A stretch of 64,000 nucleotides of DNA from Pseudobdellovibrio sp. Lineage in GTDB: Bacteria > Bdellovibrionota > Bdellovibrionia > Bdellovibrionales > Bdellovibrionaceae. Position 1 is the first letter of the stretch; the number at the start of each line of letters is the position of its first letter. The notes under the pieces were generated by a model. It ran no database searches. It saw only the letters and a program-made list of their open reading frames with translations, and was not told the origin of the DNA. The DNA is taken from NCBI GenBank assembly GCA_020696855.1, contig JAJFMT010000003.1, positions 38,201 through 102,200 of the forward strand. Direction: 5' to 3'. A program made the translations under genes and the position numbers. Shown one piece after another: positions 50,647 to 60,066 of the stretch.

Positions 50647-51840
50647 ATGCAAAATCAGCCTTTCAATTCTCTGAACCGGAGAGTTTATTTAGACAATAAT
50701 GCCACTACTTTTCCGTCAGCAAGACTGCGTGAAAAGTGGGGCGAGATTCTTGAAGTTTCAGGAAACGCGTCGTCCGTTCATCAGGAAGGCCGTGTTCCAA
50801 AAACGATCCTTCGCGATGCCCGCAAAAAAATTGCAGAATTGCTGTCTTGTTCGCCGCTGGAAATTATTTTTAATTCAGGCGCAAGTGAAGGCAACAGTTC
50901 TGTTTTTAATTCCGTATTTCAATCCGCTTTTCCAAAACGAAATGAATTCTTGATAAGCTCTGTTGAGCACCCGAGTGTGGCCAAAGTGGCGGATAGCCTT
51001 AAGGCTAGAGGTGCTGTTATCCACATTATTCCTGTGAACCGTGACGGGAAGATCGATTTGGAATTTATTAAAAAAACAGTTTCCGAGAAAACGGCATTGG
51101 TTTCGGTGATGTATGCCAACAATGAAACCGGCGCTATTCATCCGATTAAAGAAATCACTGAAATTGCAAAAGCTGCCGGCGCGCTCATGCATACAGATTG
51201 TGTGCAAATGATGGGAAAGTGTGAAAACACTTTCAAGGAACTGGGCGTGGATTATGCGACGTTTTCCGCTCACAAATTTTATTCGCTGAAAGGCACAGGC
51301 TTTGTTTACATCAAAAGTTCAGCGCCATGGTCACCACTCATTTTTGGCAGCCAGGAACGTGCACGTCGTGGCGGTACAGAAAACATCACGGGAATTGCCG
51401 CTTTGAACATCGTACTTGATGAGGTCGCGAATATTTCGGATAAAATCCGGCACATGACGAAGCTCCGTGATCTGTTTGAAAAAACGGTTCAAGAGAAAAT
51501 CAGCGGTGTTTCTGTTACGGCAAAAAACAGTCCGCGTGTTTGTAACACATCAAGCTTGGTCATCGACGGTGTCGACGGCGATACGTTATTGATGAGTCTT
51601 GATCTAAAAGGTTTTTCAGTCAGTACCGGTGCGGCCTGCAGCAGCGGTAGCCCAGAGCCGAGCCCGGTTTTACTTTCAATGGGCTTAACGCGCGCGGAAG
51701 CCCAGTCTTCTTTACGAGTCAGTATGGGCTGGACCAACACGGAAGAAGAAGTTTTGTATTTCATTGAAACACTGTCTGAAGTGACCGCGAAACTTCGTGC
51801 CATGGGCGAGAAAGAAAAGAAGGATGCCAATGTCTGCTAA
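50647..51840 (+). CDS. Cysteine desulfurase (NifS/IscS family)
   Basis: This 397-residue PLP enzyme takes sulfur from cysteine. [46 protein letters not shown], the PLP lysine in [18 protein letters not shown] and the catalytic Cys loop [14 protein letters not shown] are all present. It is 11 bases into overlap with mnmA, so it probably supplies sulfur for tRNA 2-thiouridine. ATG 50647 follows no Shine-Dalgarno site; TACAAC lies 9 bases upstream with TTTTCA 17 bases before that, so a very short leader is likely. The in-frame TTG at 50620 is less plausible. Confidence 0.93.
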   Translation: MQNQPFNSLNRRVYLDNNATTFPSARLREKWGEILEVSGNASSVHQEGRVPKTILRDARKKIAELLSCSPLEIIFNSGASEGNSSVFNSVFQSAFPKRNEFLISSVEHPSVAKVADSLKARGAVIHIIPVNRDGKIDLEFIKKTVSEKTALVSVMYANNETGAIHPIKEITEIAKAAGALMHTDCVQMMGKCENTFKELGVDYATFSAHKFYSLKGTGFVYIKSSAPWSPLIFGSQERARRGGTENITGIAALNIVLDEVANISDKIRHMTKLRDLFEKTVQEKISGVSVTAKNSPRVCNTSSLVIDGVDGDTLLMSLDLKGFSVSTGAACSSGSPEPSPVLLSMGLTRAEAQSSLRVSMGWTNTEEEVLYFIETLSEVTAKLRAMGEKEKKDANVC

Positions 51841-52939
51841 TTCAAGTCCTAGAAAATCTAAAGGCCGTGTATTAGTTGCGATGAGCGGCGGCGTGGACAG
51901 CTCTGTAGCCGCAGCATTGCTGGTTGATCAGGGTTACGAAGTGATCGGCGCAACAATGCAGGTATGGGATTATTCTTCGTGTGATATCACAGAAGGAAAC
52001 GGCAGTTGCTGTTCAAGTCTTGATGTTGATGATGCGCGCAGCGTGGCCGACAGGATTAAAATTCCGTTTTATGTTTTAAATTGCGAAGCGAAGTTTAAGG
52101 CTTCAGTAATCGATCCATTTGTTAACGCTTATCTCAACGGACAAACACCGCTTCCTTGTGTGAACTGCAATACGTTTTTAAAATTTGATCACCTGATTCA
52201 GAAAATGCATGAGCTGGATTGTGATTATCTGGCAACAGGACACTACGCTCAGGTTGTATATGACGGGCAGAACAAAGCTCACATCCAGACCTCAACTGAT
52301 GACTGGAAAGATCAAACATATTTTTTATTTACAATCGACCCGCAAATTGTTCCGAAACTGATTTTTCCAATCGGGCATTTAAAAAAGCCGGAAGTCAGAA
52401 AAATAGCAGAAGAAAAGGGTTTGGTTGTCGCTAAGAAAAAAGATTCTACCGGTATTTGCTTTGTCGGCGATAAGGGTTACGAAAATTTCATTAAAGAACA
52501 AGTGCCCGGTGCGACTTTAAAAACGAAAGCCGGCAAGATAAAAAGATACCCGCAAGGTGAAGTCATGTCAGACCATGCAGGAATTCATTTGTACACCATC
52601 GGTCAAAGTAAGGGCCTGGGTATGACCTATCATGAAAAACTTTTCGTATTAAAGATTGATGCCTCAGACAATACGGTGTGGGTCGGCGAAGAAAAATATC
52701 TCTATGCCGACGAAGTCGAAGTAATTGAGCCGAAGTGGCTTGATGAAATCGTCGACGGTGGTCATTACGATGTGAAGATCAGGTATTCACATAAGGCTTC
52801 AAGAGCGCAGGCGTTTAAAACAGCTGAGGGTGTAAAATTAAAATTTTCAGAACCTCAGCGCGCAGTTACACCGGGACAGGCAGCAGTTTTCTATCAGGAC
52901 AAAAAATTAGTGGGTGGCGGATGGATAACATTGAATTAA
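51830..52939 (+). CDS. mnmA: tRNA-specific 2-thiouridylase MnmA
   Basis: This 369-residue enzyme adds sulfur to U34 of tRNA-Lys, -Glu and -Gln. The PP-loop [12 protein letters not shown], the catalytic cysteines in PCVNCN and STGICFVGD, and the KDQTYFL-type segment are present. ATG 51830 has AAGAAGG 6 bases upstream and overlaps the desulfurase stop by 11 bases, linking donor and acceptor of sulfur. Its stop lies 19 bases inside mtaB. Length is normal. Confidence 0.96.
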   Translation: MSANSSPRKSKGRVLVAMSGGVDSSVAAALLVDQGYEVIGATMQVWDYSSCDITEGNGSCCSSLDVDDARSVADRIKIPFYVLNCEAKFKASVIDPFVNAYLNGQTPLPCVNCNTFLKFDHLIQKMHELDCDYLATGHYAQVVYDGQNKAHIQTSTDDWKDQTYFLFTIDPQIVPKLIFPIGHLKKPEVRKIAEEKGLVVAKKKDSTGICFVGDKGYENFIKEQVPGATLKTKAGKIKRYPQGEVMSDHAGIHLYTIGQSKGLGMTYHEKLFVLKIDASDNTVWVGEEKYLYADEVEVIEPKWLDEIVDGGHYDVKIRYSHKASRAQAFKTAEGVKLKFSEPQRAVTPGQAAVFYQDKKLVGGGWITLN

Positions 52940-54309
52940 AAAATTCAGATACTAAACTGCCGGCACCACCAGATCGTCATTATGACTTCGTTGTGCATAC
53001 ATTCGGCTGTAAAGTAAATACTTATGATACAGGGCTGATTCAAAAAAATCTGAAACAGAACGGGTTTAACATTGCATCAGACTTGAAAGCCAAAAATGCC
53101 GTTCATGTTCTGAATACCTGTGCGGTTACTTCGGAAGCCACAAAGCAAGCCGTACGACTGATAAGAAAGATTAAATCGAAAGAGCCGTTGGCTACCGTTG
53201 TAGTAACGGGCTGTGCTGCGCAGGTTGATACCGGTGCGTTTGAGAATTTGCCGGGTGCCGACCTTGTTGTCGCGAATTCGCACAAAGGGATGCTGCCGCA
53301 CCTGATAGATCAGTTTTTTAAAGGTGATAACAAACAAAAAGTTTTCAAATCGAACATTTTTAAAAAGGATGATTTAGAAGAAGGCGGCGGCCAAGAGCAA
53401 CATCATACCCGCAGCTTTTTAAAGATTCAGGATGGCTGCAATAGCTTTTGCAGTTTTTGTATTATTCCATATGCGCGCGGCAAAAGCCGTTCGTTACCCA
53501 TAAGTGTTCTGGTTGAAAAAATAAATCAGCTCCACAAAGACGGGTTACAAGAAGTTGTTTTAACAGGTGTTCATATCGGTGATTATGAAGTGCTGGAAGG
53601 CGGCGTATCTAAAAAACTTGAAGATTTGGTTGAAGCGGTTCTGCAACGAACGAAAATTTCCAGAATCAGACTTTCGTCTTTAGAGCCGATTGAAGTTTCT
53701 GAAAGACTTCTGCAGCTTTACCAAAACGACAGGCTTTGCCCGCATTTTCACATGAGCATTCAAAGTGGTGACACTGATGTTTTATCTCAAATGAAGCGTC
53801 AGTACGGTGAAGCAGAAGTGCGGTCAAGCCTTGAAGCCGTTAATGAGCGGGTCAATTCCGGCAATGTTTTTGTGGGGATGGATGTTATTGCGGGGTTTCC
53901 TTCTGAAACAGACGAGCAATTTGAAAATACCTATAAAATTCTGAGTGAAACTCCTTGGACAAGATTGCACGTGTTTCCGTACAGCGAAAGACCGGGTACT
54001 CGCGCAGCGATCATGCCTCAGGTCACTTTAATGAAGCGGAAAGAGCGCGCCCTTCGCCTCAGAGAATTGAGTCTTCACCGCTATCAGACTGAAGCGCTCA
54101 AGCAAGTTGGGTCGCTCAAAAAAGTTCTTGTTCTGAATAAATACTCAGAGCAGGTGCAAGGGCTCTCGCGTGATTACTGGAATGTAAATCTCGGGTTATC
54201 CGCAGAAGAGTACGAAGGATTTCGCAATAAGGAAGTTCCGGTAAAAATCGAAGAAGTTGTCTTAAACGGCGATGATTTGTATCTGAAGGCGCGGGTTCTT
54301 GAATTATGA
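52921..54309 (+). CDS. mtaB: tRNA t6A37 methylthiotransferase MtaB
   Basis: This 462-residue radical SAM enzyme converts t6A37 to ms2t6A37. The N-terminal UPF0004 domain has the three cluster cysteines (FGCKVN, NTCAVT, TGCAAQ), where GCKVN is characteristic of MtaB rather than MiaB. The radical SAM motif is CNSFCSFC followed by [11 protein letters not shown], and a C-terminal TRAM-like domain closes the protein. It shares t6A chemistry with tsaE encoded in the neighbouring operon. Start overlaps mnmA, end overlaps rnc (ATGA). Confidence 0.93.
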   Translation: MDNIELKNSDTKLPAPPDRHYDFVVHTFGCKVNTYDTGLIQKNLKQNGFNIASDLKAKNAVHVLNTCAVTSEATKQAVRLIRKIKSKEPLATVVVTGCAAQVDTGAFENLPGADLVVANSHKGMLPHLIDQFFKGDNKQKVFKSNIFKKDDLEEGGGQEQHHTRSFLKIQDGCNSFCSFCIIPYARGKSRSLPISVLVEKINQLHKDGLQEVVLTGVHIGDYEVLEGGVSKKLEDLVEAVLQRTKISRIRLSSLEPIEVSERLLQLYQNDRLCPHFHMSIQSGDTDVLSQMKRQYGEAEVRSSLEAVNERVNSGNVFVGMDVIAGFPSETDEQFENTYKILSETPWTRLHVFPYSERPGTRAAIMPQVTLMKRKERALRLRELSLHRYQTEALKQVGSLKKVLVLNKYSEQVQGLSRDYWNVNLGLSAEEYEGFRNKEVPVKIEEVVLNGDDLYLKARVLEL

Positions 54310-55001
54310 GTCAGGAAGACTTTCAAAAGAAACTGAATTACCGCTTTAAAAAAGAAGCGCTCTTGCGTGAAGCTTTAACTCACAAAAGTTTTTCAGTAGA
54401 AGAAAATAAACACCAGCACCATAATGAGCGGCTGGAATTTTTAGGGGACTCGGTCCTGAATTTCGTAGTGGCTGAAAGGCTTCTTAAGTTGTTTCCGTCC
54501 GAACAGGAAGGTGTCCTATCTAAAAAAAGAGCTTCATTGGTGAATTTGAACAAACTGGCGGAAGTCTCAAAAAAATTTGAACTGCAGAACTACATGTTAT
54601 TTGGGCCTGGGGAAATCAAGCAAGGAAACCACCTGAATGCGCGGATCCACGGATCATGTTTTGAAGCTTTAATCGGAGCGATTTACCTGGATTCGGATTT
54701 TGAAACGGCAAAAGCGTGGACATTGAAGCAGTTCAACGAATCGGATTTTCAGCAAGAGGCTGAAGCCTACTCTGCAGATTTTAAATCACGCTTGCAGGAA
54801 CTGACCCAAAAGCAAGGGTCAGGTACGCCTTCCTACGACGTGGTTTTAACAACCGGTCCCTCTCACAAACCACAGTTTGTTGTGGCATTAAAAATCAACG
54901 GCGAAGAGAAAACACGTGCGGACGGCGCCAGTAAAAAGCAGGCCGAACAAAAGGCCGCAGAAATTTATTTAAACGAATTGGTAAAGGTACAAAGAAAATG
55001 A
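54306..55001 (+). CDS. rnc: Ribonuclease III
   Basis: This 231-residue enzyme cuts double-stranded RNA in rRNA maturation. The signature NERLEFLGDSVL with catalytic Glu and Asp residues, ALTHKSF near the N-terminus, the ARIHGSCFEALIGAIYLD metal segment, and a C-terminal dsRNA-binding domain (KSRLQELTQKQ, GASKKQAEQKAA) are intact. It overlaps mtaB and era by 4 bases each (ATGA). The rnc-era pair is widely conserved. Confidence 0.97.
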   Translation: MSQEDFQKKLNYRFKKEALLREALTHKSFSVEENKHQHHNERLEFLGDSVLNFVVAERLLKLFPSEQEGVLSKKRASLVNLNKLAEVSKKFELQNYMLFGPGEIKQGNHLNARIHGSCFEALIGAIYLDSDFETAKAWTLKQFNESDFQQEAEAYSADFKSRLQELTQKQGSGTPSYDVVLTTGPSHKPQFVVALKINGEEKTRADGASKKQAEQKAAEIYLNELVKVQRK

Positions 55002-55918
55002 AAAATGAAAAAAGCGGATACAGAGCCGGGTTTGTCGGTTTAATCGGACAACCTAATGCCGGTAAAAGTACTTTGATGAATTATTTGATTGAACAGAAAG
55101 TTTCAATTGTAACAGCAAAGCCCCAAACCACCAGACGCCGCATCCTGGGAATTCAGAACACCGAAAAAGCGCAGATTATATTTGTCGATGCTCCCGGGCT
55201 TGTAAAAGCCGAAAAGGGACTTAACGCTTTTCTTGAAAAGGAAGCGCACGAGGTTATGAAGGAAAGCGACGCACTGGTTGCTGTTCTGAATATTGATGAA
55301 AAAGAATCCGAAGGGTTAGAGAAAGTTTTAGCGCTTGTTAAAGGTGCTAAAAAGCCCTGGATCGGCGTGATTACTAAAACAGACGTGGAAGACAAAGCAC
55401 ATAGGATCTTGATCGTAAAAGCAATGGTTGAAGCGCTGGGTGCCAAGTGTCTGCAGGTTTCCTGCAAGCGCGACGGCAAAGAAGGCCGTGAACATTTGTT
55501 GAACGAGATTGAGCAGCTTTTACCCGAGGCGCAGGCGCCGCTTTACGAAGACGATATGTTCACGACCGAAAATATGCGCCAGTTAGTTGCTGAAATCGTC
55601 AGAGAAAGATGTTTTGAGAATTTAAGTCATGAGTTGCCGTATCAAATTGCGGTTCAGGTGCGTAAGTTTGATGAAGAAGCAAAACCTTGCCCGCATATTT
55701 ATGCCGACGTTATCGTCGCGAAAGAAAGCCATAAAGCTATGGTGATCGGCCAAGGTGCCAAAGTTATTAAAACGATCAGTCAAGAAAGCCGTGCTGAGGT
55801 TGAAAAGTTAATGGATGAAAAGGTGTTTCTTGAACTCAAAGTTGTTGTCAAAGAAAACTGGTTTGATCAAGAGCGCTTTATGAAAGAGATGGGGTACTCT
55901 GTAAATGACAAACGCTGA
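54998..55918 (+). CDS. era: GTPase Era
   Basis: This 306-residue GTPase helps assemble the 30S ribosomal subunit. G1 is GQPNAGKST, G2 QTTRRRI, G3 DAPG and G4 TKTD, followed by a C-terminal KH domain (IGQGAKVIKTISQESRAEVEKL) that binds the 3' end of 16S rRNA. Length and motifs are standard. It lies between rnc and der in a string of overlapping genes. Confidence 0.97.
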   Translation: MKNEKSGYRAGFVGLIGQPNAGKSTLMNYLIEQKVSIVTAKPQTTRRRILGIQNTEKAQIIFVDAPGLVKAEKGLNAFLEKEAHEVMKESDALVAVLNIDEKESEGLEKVLALVKGAKKPWIGVITKTDVEDKAHRILIVKAMVEALGAKCLQVSCKRDGKEGREHLLNEIEQLLPEAQAPLYEDDMFTTENMRQLVAEIVRERCFENLSHELPYQIAVQVRKFDEEAKPCPHIYADVIVAKESHKAMVIGQGAKVIKTISQESRAEVEKLMDEKVFLELKVVVKENWFDQERFMKEMGYSVNDKR

Positions 55919-57257
55919 TATAAATTTGCTGGCCCCGAAAGTTGCGATTATCGGCCGCCCGAACGTGGGGAAGTCGACGCTGTTTAACATCTTAACTGAT
56001 TCCAGAAAATCCGTTGTAAAGAATCAGGCGGGTGTTACCCGTGATATTATCATTGAACCTGCAGATGTCTGGGGTAAAAAATTTGATCTGATTGACACCG
56101 GCGGAGTCACGGAATCACAGGATCTCTTCTCAAAGCTGATCCGAGAGCAGGTCAGTGATTTTCTTCATTCGGTGGATTTTATTATTGCCGTTATGGACGG
56201 CCGAAGCGGAATGCTTCCTGAAGACCGCGACATTATTAAACTGGCAAAGCAAACAGGCCGTCCGATTCTTTTAGTCATCAATAAAGTCGACAGCGCTCAC
56301 GAAGAAGACATCGCAAAAGCCGATTTTCACGAATTCGGACTTGATGTTTTAGCTGCTTCCTTTGAACAGCGCAGGGGTATCGGTGAAATCATGGAATGGA
56401 TTCACAAAGTTATTCCGGAAGCTAAAGAAACCGTAAAAGAAGGAATGCAAATTGCGATGGTCGGCAAACCGAACGTCGGAAAAAGTTCACTTTGTAACTG
56501 TCTTTTAGGAATGCACCGCATGCTGGTTTCTGAAGTGGCGGGAACTACGGTAGATTCCGTCGATTCTCCATATGAGTACAACGGTAAAAAATATGTTCTT
56601 GTCGATACAGCGGGTTTACGCCGCCAGTCGCGCCGAGAAGACGATATCGAAATTATTTCGGCTTTTAAATCACAAGAGTCGATCCGCCGCTCGCAGATCG
56701 TTTTGTTGGTCATTGACGGCCTGACAGGACCGTCGGAGCAGGATGCAAAAATTTTGCAGCAGATTTTAGAAGACCACAAAGGTGTTATCGTGGTCGCGAA
56801 TAAATCCGACGTCGCTAAAAATGAAGTCGAATCATACCGCGATACATTCCGGGCGCAGATTGAACGCGAATTCCACTTCTTTACGGATGTGCCGGTTGTG
56901 TTTACATCGGCAAAAACGGGTAGCGGTATTGAAGACCTGTTTAAAGAGATTGAATCTGTCAGCGAGAAACTGAATTTTAAAGTTTCTACATCTGAATTGA
57001 ATGATTTCTTCTTTGATACAATTAGAAAAGCTCCGGCACCAGTTTGGGGAATTTCAAACGTAAAATTCTATTACTTAACTCAGACCAATCAGCAGCCGCC
57101 TTCATTCATTGCATTTGCGAATCATCCGGATGGAGTCACCAACTCTTACAGACGTTTTTTAATCAAAAACATGAAGGAGCGATTTGATCTTCACGGCATT
57201 CCAATCAGAATTTTCTGTATGAAGGCAAGAGGAAGAGGCGAACGGGATGCCCAATAG
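55905..57257 (+). CDS. der: GTPase Der (EngA)
   Basis: This 450-residue GTPase acts in 50S ribosome assembly. It has two GTPase domains in tandem, with G1 motifs GRPNVGKST and GKPNVGKSS and G4 motifs NKVD and NKSD, and a C-terminal KH-like domain (FFDTIRKAPAPVWG, FIAFANHPDG, PIRIFCMKARGRG). It starts 14 bases before the era stop and overlaps the transporter gene by 11 bases. Length is normal. Confidence 0.97.
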   Translation: MTNADINLLAPKVAIIGRPNVGKSTLFNILTDSRKSVVKNQAGVTRDIIIEPADVWGKKFDLIDTGGVTESQDLFSKLIREQVSDFLHSVDFIIAVMDGRSGMLPEDRDIIKLAKQTGRPILLVINKVDSAHEEDIAKADFHEFGLDVLAASFEQRRGIGEIMEWIHKVIPEAKETVKEGMQIAMVGKPNVGKSSLCNCLLGMHRMLVSEVAGTTVDSVDSPYEYNGKKYVLVDTAGLRRQSRREDDIEIISAFKSQESIRRSQIVLLVIDGLTGPSEQDAKILQQILEDHKGVIVVANKSDVAKNEVESYRDTFRAQIEREFHFFTDVPVVFTSAKTGSGIEDLFKEIESVSEKLNFKVSTSELNDFFFDTIRKAPAPVWGISNVKFYYLTQTNQQPPSFIAFANHPDGVTNSYRRFLIKNMKERFDLHGIPIRIFCMKARGRGERDAQ

Positions 57258-58620
57258 AAAATCCTCGTTTAAAAACAGATTTTCTTTTTACCTGTTGGCG
57301 ATCGGCAGTGCCTGCGGTCTGGGAAACCTTTGGCGTTTTCCGTATATCGTAGGTGAAAACGGTGGCGGTGCTTTTTTGCTTCTTTATGTTTTTCTGGCTT
57401 TAACCATCGGTCTTTCGTTAATGATTTCTGAACTGATGATCGGCCGATACACGGGGCTCAGTATTCTTGCAGCCTCTAGAAATGTAACGGCTAAATACAA
57501 AAAAACTATTGTGGGACTCAGTTGGTTCAGCTTAACAATCACGGCGATGACGCTTTCTTATTATTCTGTTATCAGCGGCTGGGTGCTGCACTATTTAACC
57601 CAGTTCGTAACCAGTCTTTTCTATGACGAACCTGTTAAATACCTTTCTAATACGTCGGTAAACGTTTTACTGCAAAGCGGTTGGCTGCAGTTCTTGTTGG
57701 CGAGCGTTCACTTACTGATTACGTCAATTATCGTTTTAAAGGGCTTCGGCGAAGGCATGGAAAAAAAGATTTCTTCATTGCTGCCGTTATTCGGAATTCT
57801 TGTGATTATCCTTCTGATCGGTTCACTATCGCTTGATTCTACCAAAGACGTTTTGCGGTTTTTGTTTTATCCGGACTTCTCTAAACTGAACTGGAGTTCA
57901 CTCGGGCATGCCATCGGCCATGTGCTGTTTACTTTATCTCTGGGCTTCGGAACGATTGTTACTTTCGGGGGCTATCTCGATAAAGATGAGCATCTGCCGA
58001 CAATCGGTCTTCGTGTTACTTTGGTCGACACGGCCATTTCAATCATCGCTGTTCTTTTAGTGTTTCCAATCGCGTTTTCGAGCTCTAAACAACTGGCCAC
58101 AGATCCAAGCCTGCTATTTGATGTGATGCCGATGTTTCTGTCGTCTATCAAAGGCGGTGTGCTTTTCGGACTGATCTTCTTTTTATTCTTATGGTTGGCG
58201 GCTTTGAATGCCAGCATCGGGTTATTTGAAACCATCACAGCAAACATTACCGAAAAAAATCAGTCAATGAGCCGGTCTGTTGCAACATCTCTTTCAGGAA
58301 TTTTGATCATGCTCATGACGGTGTTCCCCGCATTTTCGGGATCCATTTTTAAAAATGTCAGCATCATGGGCCGCAGCATGATCGAGTTTTTCGATGCGAC
58401 CTTGATTAACGTTTTTTTACCAATTGCAGCTCTGGGCATCGTGATGCTTTTCTTTTTGAGCATCAATAAACAGACAAGAAAAAAACTTTTTATAAACGAC
58501 TCGATGCCGACAAGTATTGCGATGTACTCTCACTGGGAGTTCGTTTTGAAATGGGTGGTCCCTGTGGTTGTCATTTTAGCTCTTGTTACTTTGATGATTG
58601 GTGCATTTTTACGTTCATAA
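57247..58620 (+). CDS. NSS-family sodium-dependent transporter
   Basis: This 457-residue membrane protein is a sodium:neurotransmitter symporter family member (LeuT fold), with 11-12 spans. The first span carries the family's GSACGLGNLWRFPYIVGENGGGAFLLLY, which forms the sodium and substrate site. Bacterial members import amino acids. The gene overlaps der by 11 bases, although it has no known link to ribosome assembly. A weak hairpin (TCTCA/TGAGA) follows the stop at 58621. Confidence 0.95.
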   Translation: MPNRKSSFKNRFSFYLLAIGSACGLGNLWRFPYIVGENGGGAFLLLYVFLALTIGLSLMISELMIGRYTGLSILAASRNVTAKYKKTIVGLSWFSLTITAMTLSYYSVISGWVLHYLTQFVTSLFYDEPVKYLSNTSVNVLLQSGWLQFLLASVHLLITSIIVLKGFGEGMEKKISSLLPLFGILVIILLIGSLSLDSTKDVLRFLFYPDFSKLNWSSLGHAIGHVLFTLSLGFGTIVTFGGYLDKDEHLPTIGLRVTLVDTAISIIAVLLVFPIAFSSSKQLATDPSLLFDVMPMFLSSIKGGVLFGLIFFLFLWLAALNASIGLFETITANITEKNQSMSRSVATSLSGILIMLMTVFPAFSGSIFKNVSIMGRSMIEFFDATLINVFLPIAALGIVMLFFLSINKQTRKKLFINDSMPTSIAMYSHWEFVLKWVVPVVVILALVTLMIGAFLRS

Positions 58621-58663
58621 TCTCAACATGAGACACTTTTAACCTTTAAAAAAAGTCCAGGTT

Positions 58664-58671
58664 GCCGATAA
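58664..58671 (+). promoter_or_regulatory. Weak sigma-28-like -10 element GCCGATAA
   Basis: GCCGATAA is an exact match to the FliA -10, 18 bases before the GTG at 58690. The nearest upstream TAAA (58647-58650) is 13 bases away rather than 15, so the match is only partial. Confidence 0.25.
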
Positions 58672-58689
58672 GCCCTAAGAGGTAAAACG

Positions 58690-59139
58690 GTGAGCAGACA
58701 AGTCGTAAAAACAAGTAATGCAGGTCATTCTCATGCACAGGTCCCGCAGCGAATTGCGCACAACTTGCAAAAGTATTCGCAATCAGCACTGCCGCAGGTT
58801 CGCGAAGTGAATGTTCCCGCCGTGGCGCAAGAGAATGCAGTGATTACCACTTACCGAGATCTGGATCAGCCGGCGCGCGATTTTGCAATTAATCAAAAGC
58901 GCCAGCTCATCATCGGTGTTTTTACTTTTGTGGTTTTAGGCATCGGTATTATGATGGGTCAGCATTTTTCCGGAAAAGGTTCGGCTAATCAAAACCGTTC
59001 GATTGCCTCTGAATCGTCAAGCAATCTGGTTCCGGCGGATGCGAGCATTAACTCTTCAGTGCAATACGAAAAGACCTGTTTTACCGAAAGTAACGGCGCA
59101 CAGGTTTGTACAACGAGAGTCAGCACCAAACGTCAATAA
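58690..59139 (+). CDS. Single-span hypothetical membrane protein
   Basis: This 149-residue protein has a polar cytoplasmic N-terminus of about 75 residues, one span (LIIGVFTFVVLGIGIMMG, about 77-94) and a short periplasmic Ser-rich tail containing two cysteines (TCFTE, QVCTT) that could form a disulfide. Start is GTG 58690 with AAGAGG 7 bases upstream. I recognise no family. It is convergent with the beta-barrel protein gene, 2 bases apart. Confidence 0.7.
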   Translation: MSRQVVKTSNAGHSHAQVPQRIAHNLQKYSQSALPQVREVNVPAVAQENAVITTYRDLDQPARDFAINQKRQLIIGVFTFVVLGIGIMMGQHFSGKGSANQNRSIASESSSNLVPADASINSSVQYEKTCFTESNGAQVCTTRVSTKRQ

Positions 59140-59141
59140 TA

Positions 59142-59918
59142 TTAAAAATTAAATCCGATACTGCTGTGAATTTCGTAGATATCACCATTCAACCGCGGAC
59201 GGACAGGGCTTAGCACCGGTTCAGGAAAGCCGGATTTGTCTTCTTCAATAAATTCGTTATTTTCATCCGGAAATTGTACGTAATGATATGTGGCCTGTAG
59301 GCCAAAGTATGCCCTGTGGCGCATGATCGGAATTTCAATTCCTGTTGCGAGTGCAAAGCCGATCGGTCGGTCGGGGTTAATCGCTAGAACCTTCGAAAGA
59401 TTGTAAGTCCTGGTGTACTGCCCGACGCCGACTAAAACATAAGGGTTCAGTTCCGCAAGACCCTTTGTTACGTTTTCGGTATTGAAATAGTATTTGGCAT
59501 TCAAATGAAAAGACTGAATATTTACAGTGCCCGTATAATGCTCTGATACGCTGGTGAAGCTCGCATCATTGAAGCTGTAAAAATCGACAGGGCTATCGGC
59601 AATTCCGTAACTTAGAGACAAAGCTGTTTGTAAGTCAAAGAAGTAACTGAATTGAACACCGAAAGCCAGAGCAGGTGAGTAGCCTTGCGAAAACCCTTCG
59701 GTGTATCCGCGGTAGCCCGCCAGAACCCCAACTGTTAAAAAACGCCCATTTTTAAAGAAGTTAATGTCGGCTTCTTCTTCGGCGCTTTGTTCATCTTCGT
59801 TATAGTCAGAGAAAGGGTCGAAATTTTCGTCAATATCAGTGCTGGTTTGTGCAAAGCTGTGCTGATGAAATAAGCTGAATAGCAGGACCAGGACGAGTGT
59901 TAACTTTCGCAAATACAT
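59142..59918 (-). CDS. Outer-membrane beta-barrel protein
   Basis: This 258-residue protein has a signal peptide (ending HQHSFAQ), an acidic linker (DENFDPFSDYNEDEQSAEEEAD) and a region of alternating aromatic/hydrophobic strands with Gly-rich turns (FLTVGVLAGYRGY, ALAFGVQFSYFF, YFGLQATYHYV), closing in IHSSIGFNF, the C-terminal Phe typical of barrel proteins inserted by Bam. About eight strands are likely. ATG 59918 with GAGAAG 8 bases upstream is preferred to GTG 59927. Function is unknown. Confidence 0.8.
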   Translation of the reverse strand: MYLRKLTLVLVLLFSLFHQHSFAQTSTDIDENFDPFSDYNEDEQSAEEEADINFFKNGRFLTVGVLAGYRGYTEGFSQGYSPALAFGVQFSYFFDLQTALSLSYGIADSPVDFYSFNDASFTSVSEHYTGTVNIQSFHLNAKYYFNTENVTKGLAELNPYVLVGVGQYTRTYNLSKVLAINPDRPIGFALATGIEIPIMRHRAYFGLQATYHYVQFPDENNEFIEEDKSGFPEPVLSPVRPRLNGDIYEIHSSIGFNF

Positions 59919-59940
59919 GATGTGCACTTCTCAAGTGTAA

Positions 59941-59968
59941 TTGAAGTTGGGTGGAGTTGAACTAAAAT
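59941..59968 (+). promoter_or_regulatory. Candidate promoter of the purine operon
   Basis: TTGAAG (59941-59946), a 16-base spacer and TAAAAT (59963-59968). The leader to the purM TTG is about 92 bases. I saw no purine riboswitch or clear attenuator in it. Confidence 0.45.
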
Positions 59969-60066
59969 AAGTGAACCCCTTCTTTAGTCTTGAAGCGTTA
60001 CCGAAAAAACGAGTTCTCATTCGTAAAACGCACTGGTAATTTTGTCTTTAACCTCGGAGGATAACC

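Noticed and set aside
56402..56779. 125-residue minus-strand frame inside der
   Set aside because: It is a shadow of the highly conserved der gene with no start signal.
59969..60066. Purine riboswitch in the purM leader
   Set aside because: The 98 bases show no conserved purine-aptamer core or paired stems I can identify.
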